A program made the position numbers and the translations under genes. The notes beneath the pieces were generated by a model. It ran no database searches. It was given only the letters and a program-made list of their open reading frames with translations, and was not told the origin of the DNA. From NCBI GenBank assembly GCA_027924585.1, contig BSBM01000261.1, positions 2,807,501-2,871,500 of the forward strand: DNA of 64,000 bases. The letters run 5' to 3'. Shown here one piece after another: positions 1 to 11,138 of the stretch. Source of the DNA: Larix kaempferi. Its lineage: Eukaryota > Streptophyta > Pinopsida > Pinales > Pinaceae. Every line of letters begins with the position of its first letter. Position 1 is the stretch's first letter.

Positions 1-152
1 TGTACTTGGGAATTTATCAGCCCCATACTTAGGAGCCACCCCACCCCATGAAGAGGAGCATTCACCCCATGAAGAGGAGCATTCACATCTTGGATTAGTT
101 CTTTGAAGACCTCCATTATGGCTATGAAAGAAATCCATGAGAATGCAATCTA
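1..152 (+). repeat. Left LTR of E2, first part (cut by E1)
   Basis: It matches 22464-22595 in the right LTR of E2 with scattered substitutions. It continues at 8652 after the E1 insertion. A 21-bp tandem duplication sits at about 48-90; the right LTR has one copy. Confidence 0.75.
148..152. repeat. Target-site duplication of E1 (ATCTA), left copy
   Basis: ATCTA directly precedes the TG start of E1 and recurs at 8647-8651 directly after its CA end. The right LTR of E2 has the undisturbed site with one copy (TTCTA, 22591-22595), which confirms the insertion point. Confidence 0.9.
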
Positions 153-1143
153 TGTTATACCTCAATATTACACATTATGTATTAGTGTCGCATCCTTGCA
201 CTAGCGACCTAAACAATAGTTTCCCTTAAAGATCATTTGAACATCCAGAGTGAAAAACACTGACTGAACACTCAAAGCAAAACCTTTTTCTGCCATCTGC
301 CAACCCAACTTAGCCCTGTCTGTGAGCACTACCGCTCCCTGCACATCTACAAGGGCGTGGTAGTCAGCACTACCGCGCGTTGCTCCTTCTCTGGGGCGTG
401 GTACTACCACGTTATGCTCAGTGGTAGGGGCACGGTAGTCCGAAATTAGCCTTTTTTCCTTGGACTTTGGGATCTCAATCTTCGAGGAGATTTTGTTGGG
501 ATTACCACCTTTGGTTCGATCCTAACTCCTTCTTTGTTTAGCTGGCCTGATCCACTAAACCCTCCATAGATCCACACTTCTCTCTTGTTGGTTAGCCTTC
601 CCATGTGCTATAAGAGAGAAGCCTTCCATGAGCCAAAGGGAGGACTCTTGGAGACATCAAACTTATGATCTTGAATCTTTGTGGAGATAGCTAGAGGAGA
701 AAGCACTTAGAGCTGGGAGTTGGCTTGGATATCAAGCAACCATTGTAAGTGACTTCAAGTTGGTAATAAAACATAACTTGTCTTGTTTCCCAAATCATGT
801 GTGTTGATTTTGTTTCAATCATATGATTTGTATCTGTTATAGATTTAGATCCTAACTCATATTTCAAGTTGCTAGAGAATCGTATATGATTGTATCTTGG
901 TTTCATCCTGACAGGTTCATTCGCGAGGACTTGGAGATTGGAGTGACCATTAGGACGAGCAATTGAATCGAAGGTCAGTTAGATCTCTTCCATTTCTTTC
1001 AGCAATATAGTCTTGAGATGTTTGTTTAAATCTAGGAATTCAAGGTAGCATTTGTTTCCTTTTTTGTCTTAGTATAGAGTTAGAACATCCTGCTTTATCC
1101 TGAGAGAGTTTCTACCTATCTGTAGGAAGAAATATCTGCAACA
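153..1143 (+). repeat. 5' LTR of E1 (991 bp)
   Basis: It begins TGTTATACC and ends ATCTGCAACA. The 328-439 segment holds short motifs in both orientations (ACTACCGC and GCGTGGTAGT), including a perfect palindrome CGTGGTACTACCACG at 397-411. A likely polyadenylation area (GGTAATAAAAC) lies near 760-770. The paired copy is 7616-8646. Confidence 0.9.
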
Positions 1144-1148
1144 AAAAC

Positions 1149-1166
1149 TGGCGACTCCGCTGGGGA
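1149..1166 (+). promoter_or_regulatory. Primer-binding site of E1 (tRNA-Arg type)
   Basis: TGGCGACTCCGCTGGGGA lies five bases (AAAAC) after the LTR end. It is complementary to the 3' end (with CCA) of plant tRNA-Arg(ACG) as I recall that tRNA, with one difference. tRNA-Arg priming is known for Ogre-type Ty3 elements. It primes minus-strand DNA synthesis. Confidence 0.8.
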
Positions 1167-3133
1167 ATCAATTTTCTTTGCTTGTGAAGTTTGCTTTCAA
1201 TTTCACTCATTGATTGTAAGAATTGGGTTCTTTCACCCTCATTCACTTCCCTGTTCTCTGCATTAGACTTATGTTATAGATCAGTAAGTCCTCTGGGTTG
1301 GAAACCCTTGAAAAGTCAAAATATTTTCTCAAATTTCCGCCTTTTTCCCCCAATTCAGACACTACCCGCGTCCCCGTAACTGCCTACAGAGCGGTACTAC
1401 CACGCCTTAACGATTGTCTAGAGCGTGGTAGTCTATCAGTACCGCGCCCAGGTTTCCTGCAGGCCCGCGGTAGTTCCTGGAAAGTGTGTTTATTTGGTTT
1501 GTTTGGTTATTTTTGGGTCTTTTCAAAATTTGGGTCCATGTTGGCCCTTTGAGTAAACACTAGTGTTTTGCTTGCATTTTTAAAGCGAAATGGGTTCTAT
1601 TTTAAAAAAAAAAATCTCCCTCATGGTCGGGGGGGGCCATGAATCGTGCATCCTACAGTCATTTTGACCCATATTAAGGTTTTGAGATCATTTTTGGTTT
1701 GGTGTGTTTGGTGTGTTTGGTGTGTTTGGATTGCTTGGCATCTTATTTCCTTTACATCCTATCTAATGATTGTTGGGAAAGATTGATTCCTTGTCTCCGC
1801 TTTAGTCCAAAGAGAAGCTTGGTTTTGTCACTCTTTTGCTATATTCACGAAACTACAAAAAATATATGTTCTTCTTGCTTTAATGGGATCATTTGCAATT
1901 CTTGGTCTCAAATTCATAAGGAGAAGAAAGGCTTGTTTCAGATTCGTGTACATTCGAGTTAAAGATAGAATTGTTGAGTGCTTTTCTTTGTCTTCCATCT
2001 AATTGGAAACGTTTGTAGAATCTTTCTTTATGTAGCTTGGATGTGTCTTTTTCAAGTGTGAAAAGATAAGAAATGGATTAGAATCGTTACATTTGGTGTT
2101 CATATGAAGAACTTTTTCATTGCTTTGGGTTAGTTTTGGGTACATATTTTACTTCTTTCTATCATTTTGAAAAGAAATAAAATTGCATTTGCATTGGGTT
2201 ATACATATTGGGAACGAAAAGAATTCTTCCTTACTTTAGCTAGTGTTCATTGAAAAGAAAGGCTCATTTCGATTCATCTTCATTTGCATGGTTTGAGTTG
2301 TCACAACACTATCAAGTTGCACTTCCATAACCTGATTGTGTAAGACAGCCTCTAAAATTAATCTCCCTAACTAAACCAACATTAACCTCACTTGAGGAAA
2401 TAAAAGAATTTGGTAGTTAGGTAGGACACCGGGGATAGGCATCAAAATAATTCCCCCTTGTCATTTTTCATCTGAGACATAGTCATTGTCTTTAGGGAAC
2501 TAAAATCCTCTAGTATTTGTTGACACGGTCATACACCAGTTTGTAGAGGGGCCTCCTGACTGTTTTAAACTTTTAGGGGTTAAACTGCCGCGATATTGAG
2601 AACCGGACGGACTCTGTGGAATGCCGCACTCCACTGAGCCCTAAGGCAACATCGATCATTGTCTTCCTTGTATTCATAGTAATGCAAGGGTGATAAGGAA
2701 GAAGCACCGAAAACCTTTTCCAACATGTCATGAAAGAGGTAGCTTAGTGACTTTTCTTCTAGGGCTCTTTACCCAGGATCCCTTTCGGTAGAGGGATATC
2801 CTTCCATTATTGGTCTCTCATTTTGTATTGTTCAACTTGGATTTCATCACCTTGCGAAGGATATAATTTGTTGAAGTCTCCAGCTCTTAGTTAGGAGGTT
2901 TTGCTTGCTATCTTATAGAGGGTCTTTTTCTTTGTAGGAATGCTTGTTGGCATTCTAGCCATTTTGTTGTACAACTCGCTTACTGTGGCAGCGGCCTCAG
3001 TATAGTTTTTTGAGCTTGCTCTTTTGGCCTGTGAGCCTTGTCTTTTCCCAGCTCCCCTTTCGCACGCTCGGTTTCCTGAGGGTTTTTGAGTTCTTTTTAA
3101 TAAGACTTCGTCCACATCACTTAGTTTTGTTCC
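1167..3133 (+). other. E1 untranslated leader
   Basis: About 2 kb without a convincing gene. At 1391-1474 the LTR motif recurs in both orientations (GCGGTACTACCACGC, GCGTGGTAGT, CCGCGGTAGT). At about 1696-1727 a GTGTGTTTG unit is repeated three times. A small hairpin CATGG/CCATG encloses a G-run at 1622-1641. Nothing else stands out. Confidence 0.6.
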
Positions 3134-4666
3134 ATGGAGAATCTACCTCCATACACCCATGCTCCTTCTAGGACTACCAATCCGGAGACCCCTTTTCAAG
3201 GGGTACCTTTTACTTTTCCTCCAGTTGGAGATATTGGTCCTCCCTTTATTGCCACGTGAAATCTTCCTGGATTAACCATAGGATTACCGGTATGGTTATT
3301 CAATCCGGTAATTCCGATTGCACCTAATGTTTCGAATGTTAATTCTCCACCACGAGAGAGTCAATCCCAAACTAATCCTTCCCCTTCTTCGTTGGATGAA
3401 TCTTCTTCCTCGCCTGATCAAAGCAATAGTGTTAGTAATCGGGAGGATAAGAAGAAGAAGAAAAGGAAAGTTAAGAAGAAGAAGGATAAGAAAGAGACCA
3501 AGCGTAAACCAGTTGCCTCTAATGGCACTCATTCTACGAAAACACCTCGTAAGCCCAAGTTCCCTTGCAAACTCTGCAAGGGTGATCACCTTCTCAAGGA
3601 TTGTCCTGGTCTTTCCCGTGTATCAGAAGTGTGGTCTAAAAACCCCAAACCACTTGTATCATCAACCTCTGACCATCATGTTGATGAAACTCCCTCAACC
3701 AGTGACCCCTTGGTGAAGGGTTGAAAGGGTAAAGTCCTATATCCCTGTTTGATATGCAAGGGTATGCACCGTACTTTCCTTTGTCCGAGCATGGATGAAG
3801 CTTTGCGGTGGTTGGAAGATATTACTAGTTCTCAACTGGTGCTTCCAACAAACGATAGTAAGTTGTCCCTCGACCCTCTGCTGGTTGAACAAGTGATCAA
3901 TTCAGTTTCATCTGCAAATGATCCCACTCTCCCTTCCGAGAGTGAAGTGATCGAGTCGCTGTCATCTCCACTCGATCCCACTCTTTCATTGAAGAAAGTC
4001 CAGACTGAAGCAGTCATCTTGACACAATCTTCATCTCATTCTTATCTTCCAAGCGAGAGTGAATTGGAAATTGCTGATGTTTTTATTATCGGTTCAGAAT
4101 GTCCTCGGCAAGGGGAAACCCTGTCTGTTTCTGCAAGACCCCCTCCAAGTACTGAGGTTATTTCCTTTGATTGGAATGGTCTAACAGAATCTCGTCTTCC
4201 TTCAAGAGTTCCTTTTCAAATATCTGTAGGAGTTTTCGATAAAGAAATTTTTCGTACGATAGTTGATGAAGGAGCTTCTGTTAGTATTCTATCCTCAACT
4301 GCTTGGCAAGCCTTAGGTTCTCCTCGGCTTGTGCCCGTCACTGACCAGATATTGGCTTTCAGTAGAAGGCCTACTGGACCTTTAGGGTCCCTTCCTCAGT
4401 TACCTATCGCTTTGGGAGGGAAAACTGTTTGTATTGATGTCATGGTCGTCCAAGGTCCCTTAGATTTTAATTTACTCCTTGGACGTGATTACATCTATGC
4501 AATGAAGGCTGTAGTGTCCTCACTCTTTCGAGTGATGTATTTTTCCCATAATGGGAATGTTGTGACCATCGATCAAATTTCCTTTGTGATGCCCACTCAT
4601 CGTATGACTCCTAGTCACCAGACTTCCCTAAATGTTCCACATGTTTTAGTGGTTTCTTCCCCCTAA
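3134..4666 (+). pseudogene. E1 gag C-terminal region plus aspartic protease (two in-frame stops)
   Basis: One frame of 511 codons runs from ATG 3134 to the stop at 4666, interrupted only by TGA at 3257-3259 and 3722-3724. A lysine/arginine-rich tract lies near codons 100-125. Two zinc knuckles of the form CX2CX3HX4C follow, one near 3568-3606 (CKLCKGDHLLKDC) and one near 3752-3792. A retroviral-type aspartic protease occupies about 4190-4560: the active-site motif reads VDEGAS instead of VDSGAS, and a LLLGRDYIY motif follows. Gag would package element RNA and the protease would process it. The usual large gag N-terminal domain is missing. A run of eight G follows the stop. Confidence 0.82.
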
Positions 4667-4689
4667 GGGGGGGGATGTTGGAGCAAAGT

Positions 4690-6500
4690 TCTATTCCGGT
4701 TTCAAGCTCATTAAAAAATGAAACCATTTCTCAAGCATAGTTTACTTTTGGTTTTAAGCTTCTGTAAAAATGAAACCAATCTCAAGCACAGTTTACTTCT
4801 GGTTTTAAGCTTGTGTAAAAATGAAACCAATCCCAAGCATAGTTTACGTTTGATTTCAAGCTTGCGTAAAAATGAAACTACCTTTGAGTATAATTTCTTT
4901 TTGTTTTAAGCTCATTAAAAAATAAAAAGGACCCTTTCAAGCATTGTTATTATCTATTTCAAGCTTGTGTAAAAATGAAATAGATCTCCCTTCCATTTGT
5001 TCGAGTCTCTCGCTAGAGTTAGGATTTGAACCTTCATTTGATCTACCTGGGTCACTTGGTCCTGGTTCTCCCTACCCCCCCTGGTGAACACATTCGGATT
5101 AGTAGCTAGGATTTTTGGGTAAGGAAGAAGAGTAGTCAAATGAAACGAAGCTTGGGGGGCATGTTTAGCCGTTAGCAATCATGATGGGGGCATTTACCAA
5201 CCTCTGGTCATCATGTTGGGAAGGAACCCGTCGATGGGACTTAACCGTGAGAAGAGTTTACCATTGGCTTCAAGCTCATTAAAAAATGAAACTAGTATTC
5301 TGAGCAAAGTTCTACTCCTGTGTCAAGCTCGTTAAAAAATGAAACATATCCTTTCCCTTTGAGTCGAGTCTCCTCGTAGACTTAGTACCTGAACCTTCTT
5401 TTCACTTGCCTATACCTTAGGCGAATGAAATGAAGCTTGGGGGCATGTCTTCAACCTCTGGAAGTCATGTTGAAGTCAACTCGATCGCCTCTCCACACCA
5501 CGTTGGAGCTAAGTCACTTACTTCTAGCAATCATACTGGGGGGCATGTACCAACCTTTGGATTTCATGACGAGAAGAAGTTCACCATTGGGAACATTTTC
5601 GAGCATGCTTTCCTTTTTAGGTTTCGAGCTCATTAAACCATAAAAATTATCCTGAGCATAGTTCATTTTCTGTTACAAGCTCGTTAAAAAATGAAGCAGA
5701 CATCATGAGCATTCTTCCAACCTATCTTCGAGCTCGTTAAAAACAGTAAAATGGTGTTTGAGCTTACTTTTCACTTTTTCGTGCTCTGGTTAAAAACATG
5801 AAAAGTGGTTTGAGCTTGCTTTTTCCTTTTTTGTGCTCTGGATCCAAACATGAAAAATATTCAGAGTGATTTTGATACCATTGTCGTGCTCGTTAAATAA
5901 TTGGAGTAAAAAGGTTTGACTAACGAGTGTAGGTTTATCACTTTATCCGGCCTCGCTAGACTATTTACGAAAAAGGAACTGTGCCGAGTTTACTTTTCCT
6001 TTGTCGTACTCGATCATCAACCATGGGAAATTTGTACATGGAGTCCTCTTTAATCTCTTTTCAAACTCCTAAAATAGGAAAATATGGCCAAGCGAAATTG
6101 ATTCGTTCACACTTGTAAAAGGATTTGAATGATCGTATCCCTAGTGATAGTTTACCCCTTTTTCGGACTAGGGGGCACTACTTACGAAAAAGGAATACTC
6201 CAGCCAATCATGACTGGAAGAGTCCTCTCCTGCGTTGTTTTACCCTTTTTCGGGCGATGAGGCTAACCTTACGAAAAAGGACCGTTGGAGTCTTCTTTAG
6301 TTCTTTTTAGACTCTCTAAACATGAAATGACGACTGAGTTTTCCTTCCTTGGACTCGTTAAAATTCAACATCGAAGGGCCCACTTTGGGACGAACCCCTC
6401 CTTTCTCAGGTTCAAAAAACATGTGATATTGGACTCATCTATGAGATGAGCTATACCGAGCATCTTTTATCCTCCTCAAGCTCGTAAAAAAACAAAGAGG
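4690..6500 (+). repeat. Degenerate hairpin-repeat array in the E1 3' region
   Basis: About 20 imperfect copies carry a loop-like core close to AGCTCGTTAAAAAA (variants AGCTTGTGTAAAAA, GTGCTCTGGTTAAAAA) between short arms that are reverse complements. Clear pairs: 4698-4704/4719-4725 (GGTTTCA/TGAAACC); 4748-4756/4771-4779; 4801-4807/4822-4828; 4952-4961/4976-4985 (ATCTATTTCA/TGAAATAGAT); 5614-5624/5635-5646 with one bulge; 5772-5783/5797-5807 with one bulge; 6157-6165/6185-6193 and 6244-6252/6272-6280 (CCTTTTTCG/CGAAAAAGG). Arms differ between copies yet keep pairing. A GAGCA-containing spacer often precedes the left arm. Several copies (about 5700-5740, 5880-5910, 5945-5985) have lost pairing. 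No protein is encoded. Confidence 0.75.
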
Positions 6501-7615
6501 TACTCATCCATCATGTCGGGGGAAAATGGGAAAATGAGTCAAGTTTACCTTGTTGGCAGCTTGTGAGTCGTCACCTTTGAACATGGCATGCATCCTCACC
6601 TTGTCTATTTTGGGTAGTCAGTCTTGCTGATAGTGTCATCATTATGCTCATGCATCCTCATTATTGCTATGAGTTCACACTTCCTGTGGTTCTGTCTGTT
6701 CAAGTAGTCCCTGCTGCCAAGCTCTGTTTCATGCCGTTATATGTTCAAATGGTTATTACCTTGAGTCCACCTCCACTTCATGTCAAACCTTCCCTTTGTG
6801 TCAATACATATTCTATTGTTTCATCGGTCCATACTATCTCTCATCCTGATTTCGTGTTGATGATGTGGGAATCATTATGGCCCACCTTCGACGAGTCTAT
6901 TCCTGTCGACACCAAATCACTATCTAGGAATTAGACTTAGGAGTCAACCACTAGTACCTTGGTACCTGCATGCCTCAATGGCAGGATTCTCGTGTTCAAC
7001 AGTAGGTTTTCATCATTGACCTCTGATTGAATGATCTCTCGAATTCTCGACATCAACTCCTTTATTCGCATTTCGTTGAGATGTACTATAGATACGTTGG
7101 GGATCGTCATCATCATTGGTGATTTTCCTCGCATTTGTTAACGGTTCACATCATTAACCAGTAATCAAATGGTTTCTACCATGTTCGACTTCAGCACCTT
7201 GTAATCACATGGCTAGATTCATATCGTTTGCGATAGGGTAGAAGACCCTAGACACCTTTTTGTATTTTGATTACGTCCAGGTTGCAATGGAGATTTTTCT
7301 GTATTGTCACACAGATCCACTTATGTATTGGTCGTGGCTGTGCCATTATTGTCTCATGGATCTACACTTGTTCATAGTAGCCATGATTTGTCTACAGTCT
7401 ATATCATCTCAGTACTCATGGATTTGCAATGTATTGGTCGGCAGCCATGCTTTGAGTCAATTGTTTTTGAGCATGGGGATGCCCGCCTCGGTGGTATATC
7501 TGACATTTTGTTTCTGTTTCATCTCCTTGTTTCTCCCCTCGATGCTATCTCCGAACAATATTTGTAAAGTCTTTCGGCCATCAGTCTCTTCTGACCTCAC
7601 ACTTTAGGGGTCATC
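6501..7615 (+). other. E1 3' untranslated region, unassigned
   Basis: The short open frames here match nothing I recognise. The usual purine-rich primer tract before the 3' LTR is poor: only TTTAGGGG lies within about 15 bases of 7616. Confidence 0.5.
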
Positions 7616-8646
7616 TGTTATACCTCAATATTACACATTATGTATTAGTGTCACATCCTTCCACTAGCGACCTAAACGACAGTTTCCCTTAAAGATCATC
7701 TGAACATCCAGAGTGAAAAACACTGACTGAACACTAAAATCAAAACCTTTTTCTGCCATCTTCCAACCCAACTTAGCCCTGTCTGTGAGCACTACCGCTC
7801 CCTGCACATCTACAGGGGCGCGGTAGTCAGCACTACCGCGCGTTGCTCCTTCTCAGGGGCGTGGTACTACCGCGTTATGCTCAGTGGTAGGGGCGTGGTA
7901 GTCCGAAATTAGCCTTTTTTCCTTGGACTTTGGGATCTCAACCTTCGAGGAGATTTTGTTGGGATTACCACCTTTGGTTTGATCCTAACTCCTTCTTTGT
8001 TTAGCTAGCCTGATCCACTAAACCCTCCATAGACCCACACTTCTCTCTTGTTGGTTAGCCTTCCCATGTGCTATAAGAGAGAAGCCTTCCATGAGCCAAA
8101 GGGAGGACTCTTGGAGACATCAAACTTATGATCTTGAATCTTTGTGGAGATAGCTAGAGGAGAAAGCACTTGGAGCTGGGAGTTGGCTTGGATATCAAGC
8201 AACCATTGTAAGTGACTTCAAGTTGGTAATAAAACATAACTTGTCTTGTTTCCCAAATCATGTGTGTTGATTTTATTTCAATCATATGATTTGTATATGT
8301 TATAGATTTAGATCCTAACTCATATTTCAAGTTGCTAGAGAATCGTATATGCTTGTATCTTGGTTTCATCTTGACAGGTTCATTCGCGAGGACTTGGAGA
8401 TTGGAGTGACCATTAGGACGAGCAATTGAATCGAAGGTCAGTTAGATCTCTTCCATTTCTTTCAGCAATATAGTCTTGAGATGTTTGTTTAAATCTAGGA
8501 ATTCAAGGTAGCATTTGTTTCCTTTTTTGTCTTAGTATAGAGTCAGTACATCCTACTTTATCCTGAGAGAGTTTCTACCTATCCGTAGGGAGAAATATCT
8601 GCAACAAAAACTTTCTACCTATCCATAGGGAGAAATATCTGCAACA
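7616..8646 (+). repeat. 3' LTR of E1 (1031 bp, with a 40-bp end duplication)
   Basis: It pairs with 153-1143. It is 40 bp longer because its last 35 bases occur twice (8572-8606 and 8612-8646), separated by AAAAC. That pentamer is the spacer normally found between the 5' LTR and the PBS, not LTR sequence. The CGTGGTACTACCACG palindrome of the 5' copy is changed by one base here. Confidence 0.9.
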
Positions 8647-8651
8647 ATCTA

Positions 8652-9097
8652 TAAGAAGAATTTGGAGTAAGGTTATTCTGCAAGAATTTCTTTGGAAGAC
8701 ATCTCTTTCATCCACATTCTTACCACTTATTGGAATTCAAGATCCCTTGAATTTCTCCTCAAGAAGAGTGTGTTTTCCTTCATCATTCCAAGTTAGTTTG
8801 ATAGAAATTAGAGAGATATCAAAGGACCCTTCCCAAAGGGAGTTTTGGCTACCCCTTTGGAAGCTACATGTTTTTCCATTGGAGATATGCAACTTGGTTA
8901 ACGCCCATCTCTTGTGCTTGTTTTCATATAGGAAAGTTTCATTCTTGAAATATATCCTATGTTTGTATTTATTTGTTTCATTGCTTCGACACTCTAGCAC
9001 TTGTGACACTAACCCACTCATGATGTATTGTCTTGTTTGCAACCTACAAGGAAATGAAATTTAGCTCACCATTGAGCCATTTTTCCCATAATGGAAA
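8652..9097 (+). repeat. Left LTR of E2, second part
   Basis: It continues the LTR begun at 1-152 and matches about 22596-23069. Similarity fades at 9090-9097, just before a degenerate PBS; the right copy ends CTACAACA. The exact end is uncertain by a few bases. Confidence 0.7.
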
Positions 9098-9115
9098 TCA
9101 CGACTCCACTTTGTG
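9098..9115 (+). promoter_or_regulatory. Degenerate tRNA-Arg type primer-binding site of E2
   Basis: The block CGACTCCACT (9101-9110) sits where a PBS is expected, directly after the LTR. It matches the core of the same tRNA-Arg type site used by E1 and keeps about 12 of 18 bases. Confidence 0.5.
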
Positions 9116-11138
9116 TTTTTATTTCATTTTCTCATCTATAGGTTGTCTACTTTATTTCTACTAATTTGGGGCTTGTTGTAGGATCATACCCTTTCTATTC
9201 ATACCCCTAACAAGTGAGTTTTGTAGGGAAAATACCATTTTCTTTCTATTTTTCATCCCATGCGGTACCCAACATCTGTTCTAAGTGAACTCATGAATAT
9301 ATTCCTTTGCTAGTCGCATTGTCACTTGGTTCATATTTCTTTCAATCACAGTGCTTTATCACATGACCATTACTACTCTAATTACACACTTTCACTCATA
9401 TTGCATGTTCATTTAGTTGCACTACTTTCTCGCATGAAAACTATAACTCTCATGTTGCACGATCACAAGTGGATTAAGAGCACTAAGACTCTCATGATAG
9501 TAGTGGAATTGGGTTTAGATAGCTTTGTTTATTCATAGTTACAGTCCACATGTCTATTTAGATATATAAGGAATTAACAAAACAACCAATGTAACATGTT
9601 TTTATTTTCTTAATCATTAGATCACCTAGTTTAAGTAGGGGACAAAATCATTTTTTTGCAACTAAATTTTCTAGGCTTTGGGCTTCAAGGTAACCAACAA
9701 CCTTCTAACATACACTAAATTAGATTATATAGTTTATTCATTTATTTCAAAGGACAAAGGAATTATTATACTAGTCAATTTGGGAAACTTACATTAGTTT
9801 AAATATTTGTCTCTTGCATATTTCTTTTTTTTTAAAACAATTTAGATTAATTTAGTCATCACACACGCATGAAACCTAAAATCTCTACCTAATTATAGTA
9901 TGCTCTTCACCGTGCACCCATAAAGTGATCTCGGTGAACCAAAAAAGAACTAAGGGAGTGAAATACATCCCTTTTCACATTCTATAATAAAGTATTTCTT
10001 GCAACCAACCAAATTATTCTTAGGAAATTAAATTAGAGGGAGTAAGAACCCATACATGTTCACATCCTCTATATTTATTTTCCTAATTCAATTTCAAGTT
10101 TTCTTCTCAGTTGAGAATGCTCTCTATCTTGCACTCATTAAGTGATCTTGATGAATCCAAAAAAATGAGAGGTTTGAAATACCTACCTTTTCATACATTA
10201 ATTCTAAACTTGGACCCTTTAAAATCAATCAAGAAAATAATCCTAAACCGACATAATTCCTCTATTAAGAGGTCACAAAAGAATTATAGTTTAAATTAGG
10301 ATTGTTGGGCTAGGTATCCAAATAATACCCCTCAATATTCACATGAAACATAAGTTGTTGTATTCTAGGGAACTTTAAATCCTACTGTACCAATTGTAAC
10401 ACAAACCATATAAGAAGGTGTGATTCCCAAATATACTAAATATGAGGTCATGGTGTTTTTGTTCGCCACATCAAGACACCCATCTCTTTGTGGAGGAGAC
10501 ACTTGACTGCTTGATGATGAACTACTTATTCACACTTGAGGCAAGTATCTTAGTGGCCCAAACCTAGGATTATCACTAGGAGGAATTTTTGGGATGCATG
10601 TGCACCTAAGTGAGATTTATTTATTTATTTTGGAAGTGTTTTCGGTCCCATTGGAACATAGCCACAACACCCCTCTTTATAACTTATCCATTCATACCTT
10701 CACTAGCCATGTTCAGTGGGTTCACAACCATCGGACAAGAGAGCTATTGGAAGGCTTAGTTACCACATTGAAAGTAAGGTTATTAAGTCAATAGGATCAC
10801 ATCATTGTTTCTTTAATTTATAATGAACTCATTGTAATTAAGAAATACATACTCTAATCAAAATTAATGTGACTATGAAAGACACACACCAACACCATTA
10901 TTTGCATCTATTATCTTTGCCATCATATTATTGCATTTGCCAATTATAGTTGTTTCCTATTAAACACACCACATAACTTTCTTCCCTCAAAGAAGGAACC
11001 ATAGGAAGCCTACCACCATCTCATCATTACTTAAGACTTCAAGGAATCCTTCCTATTCGAGTAGGAGTTCCTCCTACTCCTACCCCCTACCCTCCACATG
11101 GACGACCACCATTCAAAAACACACACATGCATCTATGA
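9116..11138 (+). other. E2 leader, no gene seen
   Basis: This is AT-rich sequence with only short chance frames. It lies between the degenerate PBS and the gag remnant, so it is probably the untranslated leader. Confidence 0.5.

Larger units (their letters stand above)
153..8646 (+). mobile_element. E1: Ty3 element with gag-protease but no pol
   Basis: This 8.49-kb element begins TG and ends CA, is flanked by ATCTA, and has nearly identical LTRs. By hand I count about 28 substitutions in 991 aligned positions, so it is much younger than E2. The internal part holds a 2-kb leader, a gag/protease frame, a hairpin-repeat region and about 1.1 kb of unassigned sequence. I find no RT, RNase H or integrase, so it would have needed enzymes from a relative. 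Its protease C-terminal motif and tRNA-Arg type PBS resemble those of E2, so both belong to the same broad Ty3 group (Ogre/Tat-like, inferred). Confidence 0.88.

Noticed and set aside
3318-3716. 132-codon arginine-rich plus frame
   Set aside because: It is a shifted reading of the lysine-rich part of E1 gag; the zinc knuckles are in the other frame.
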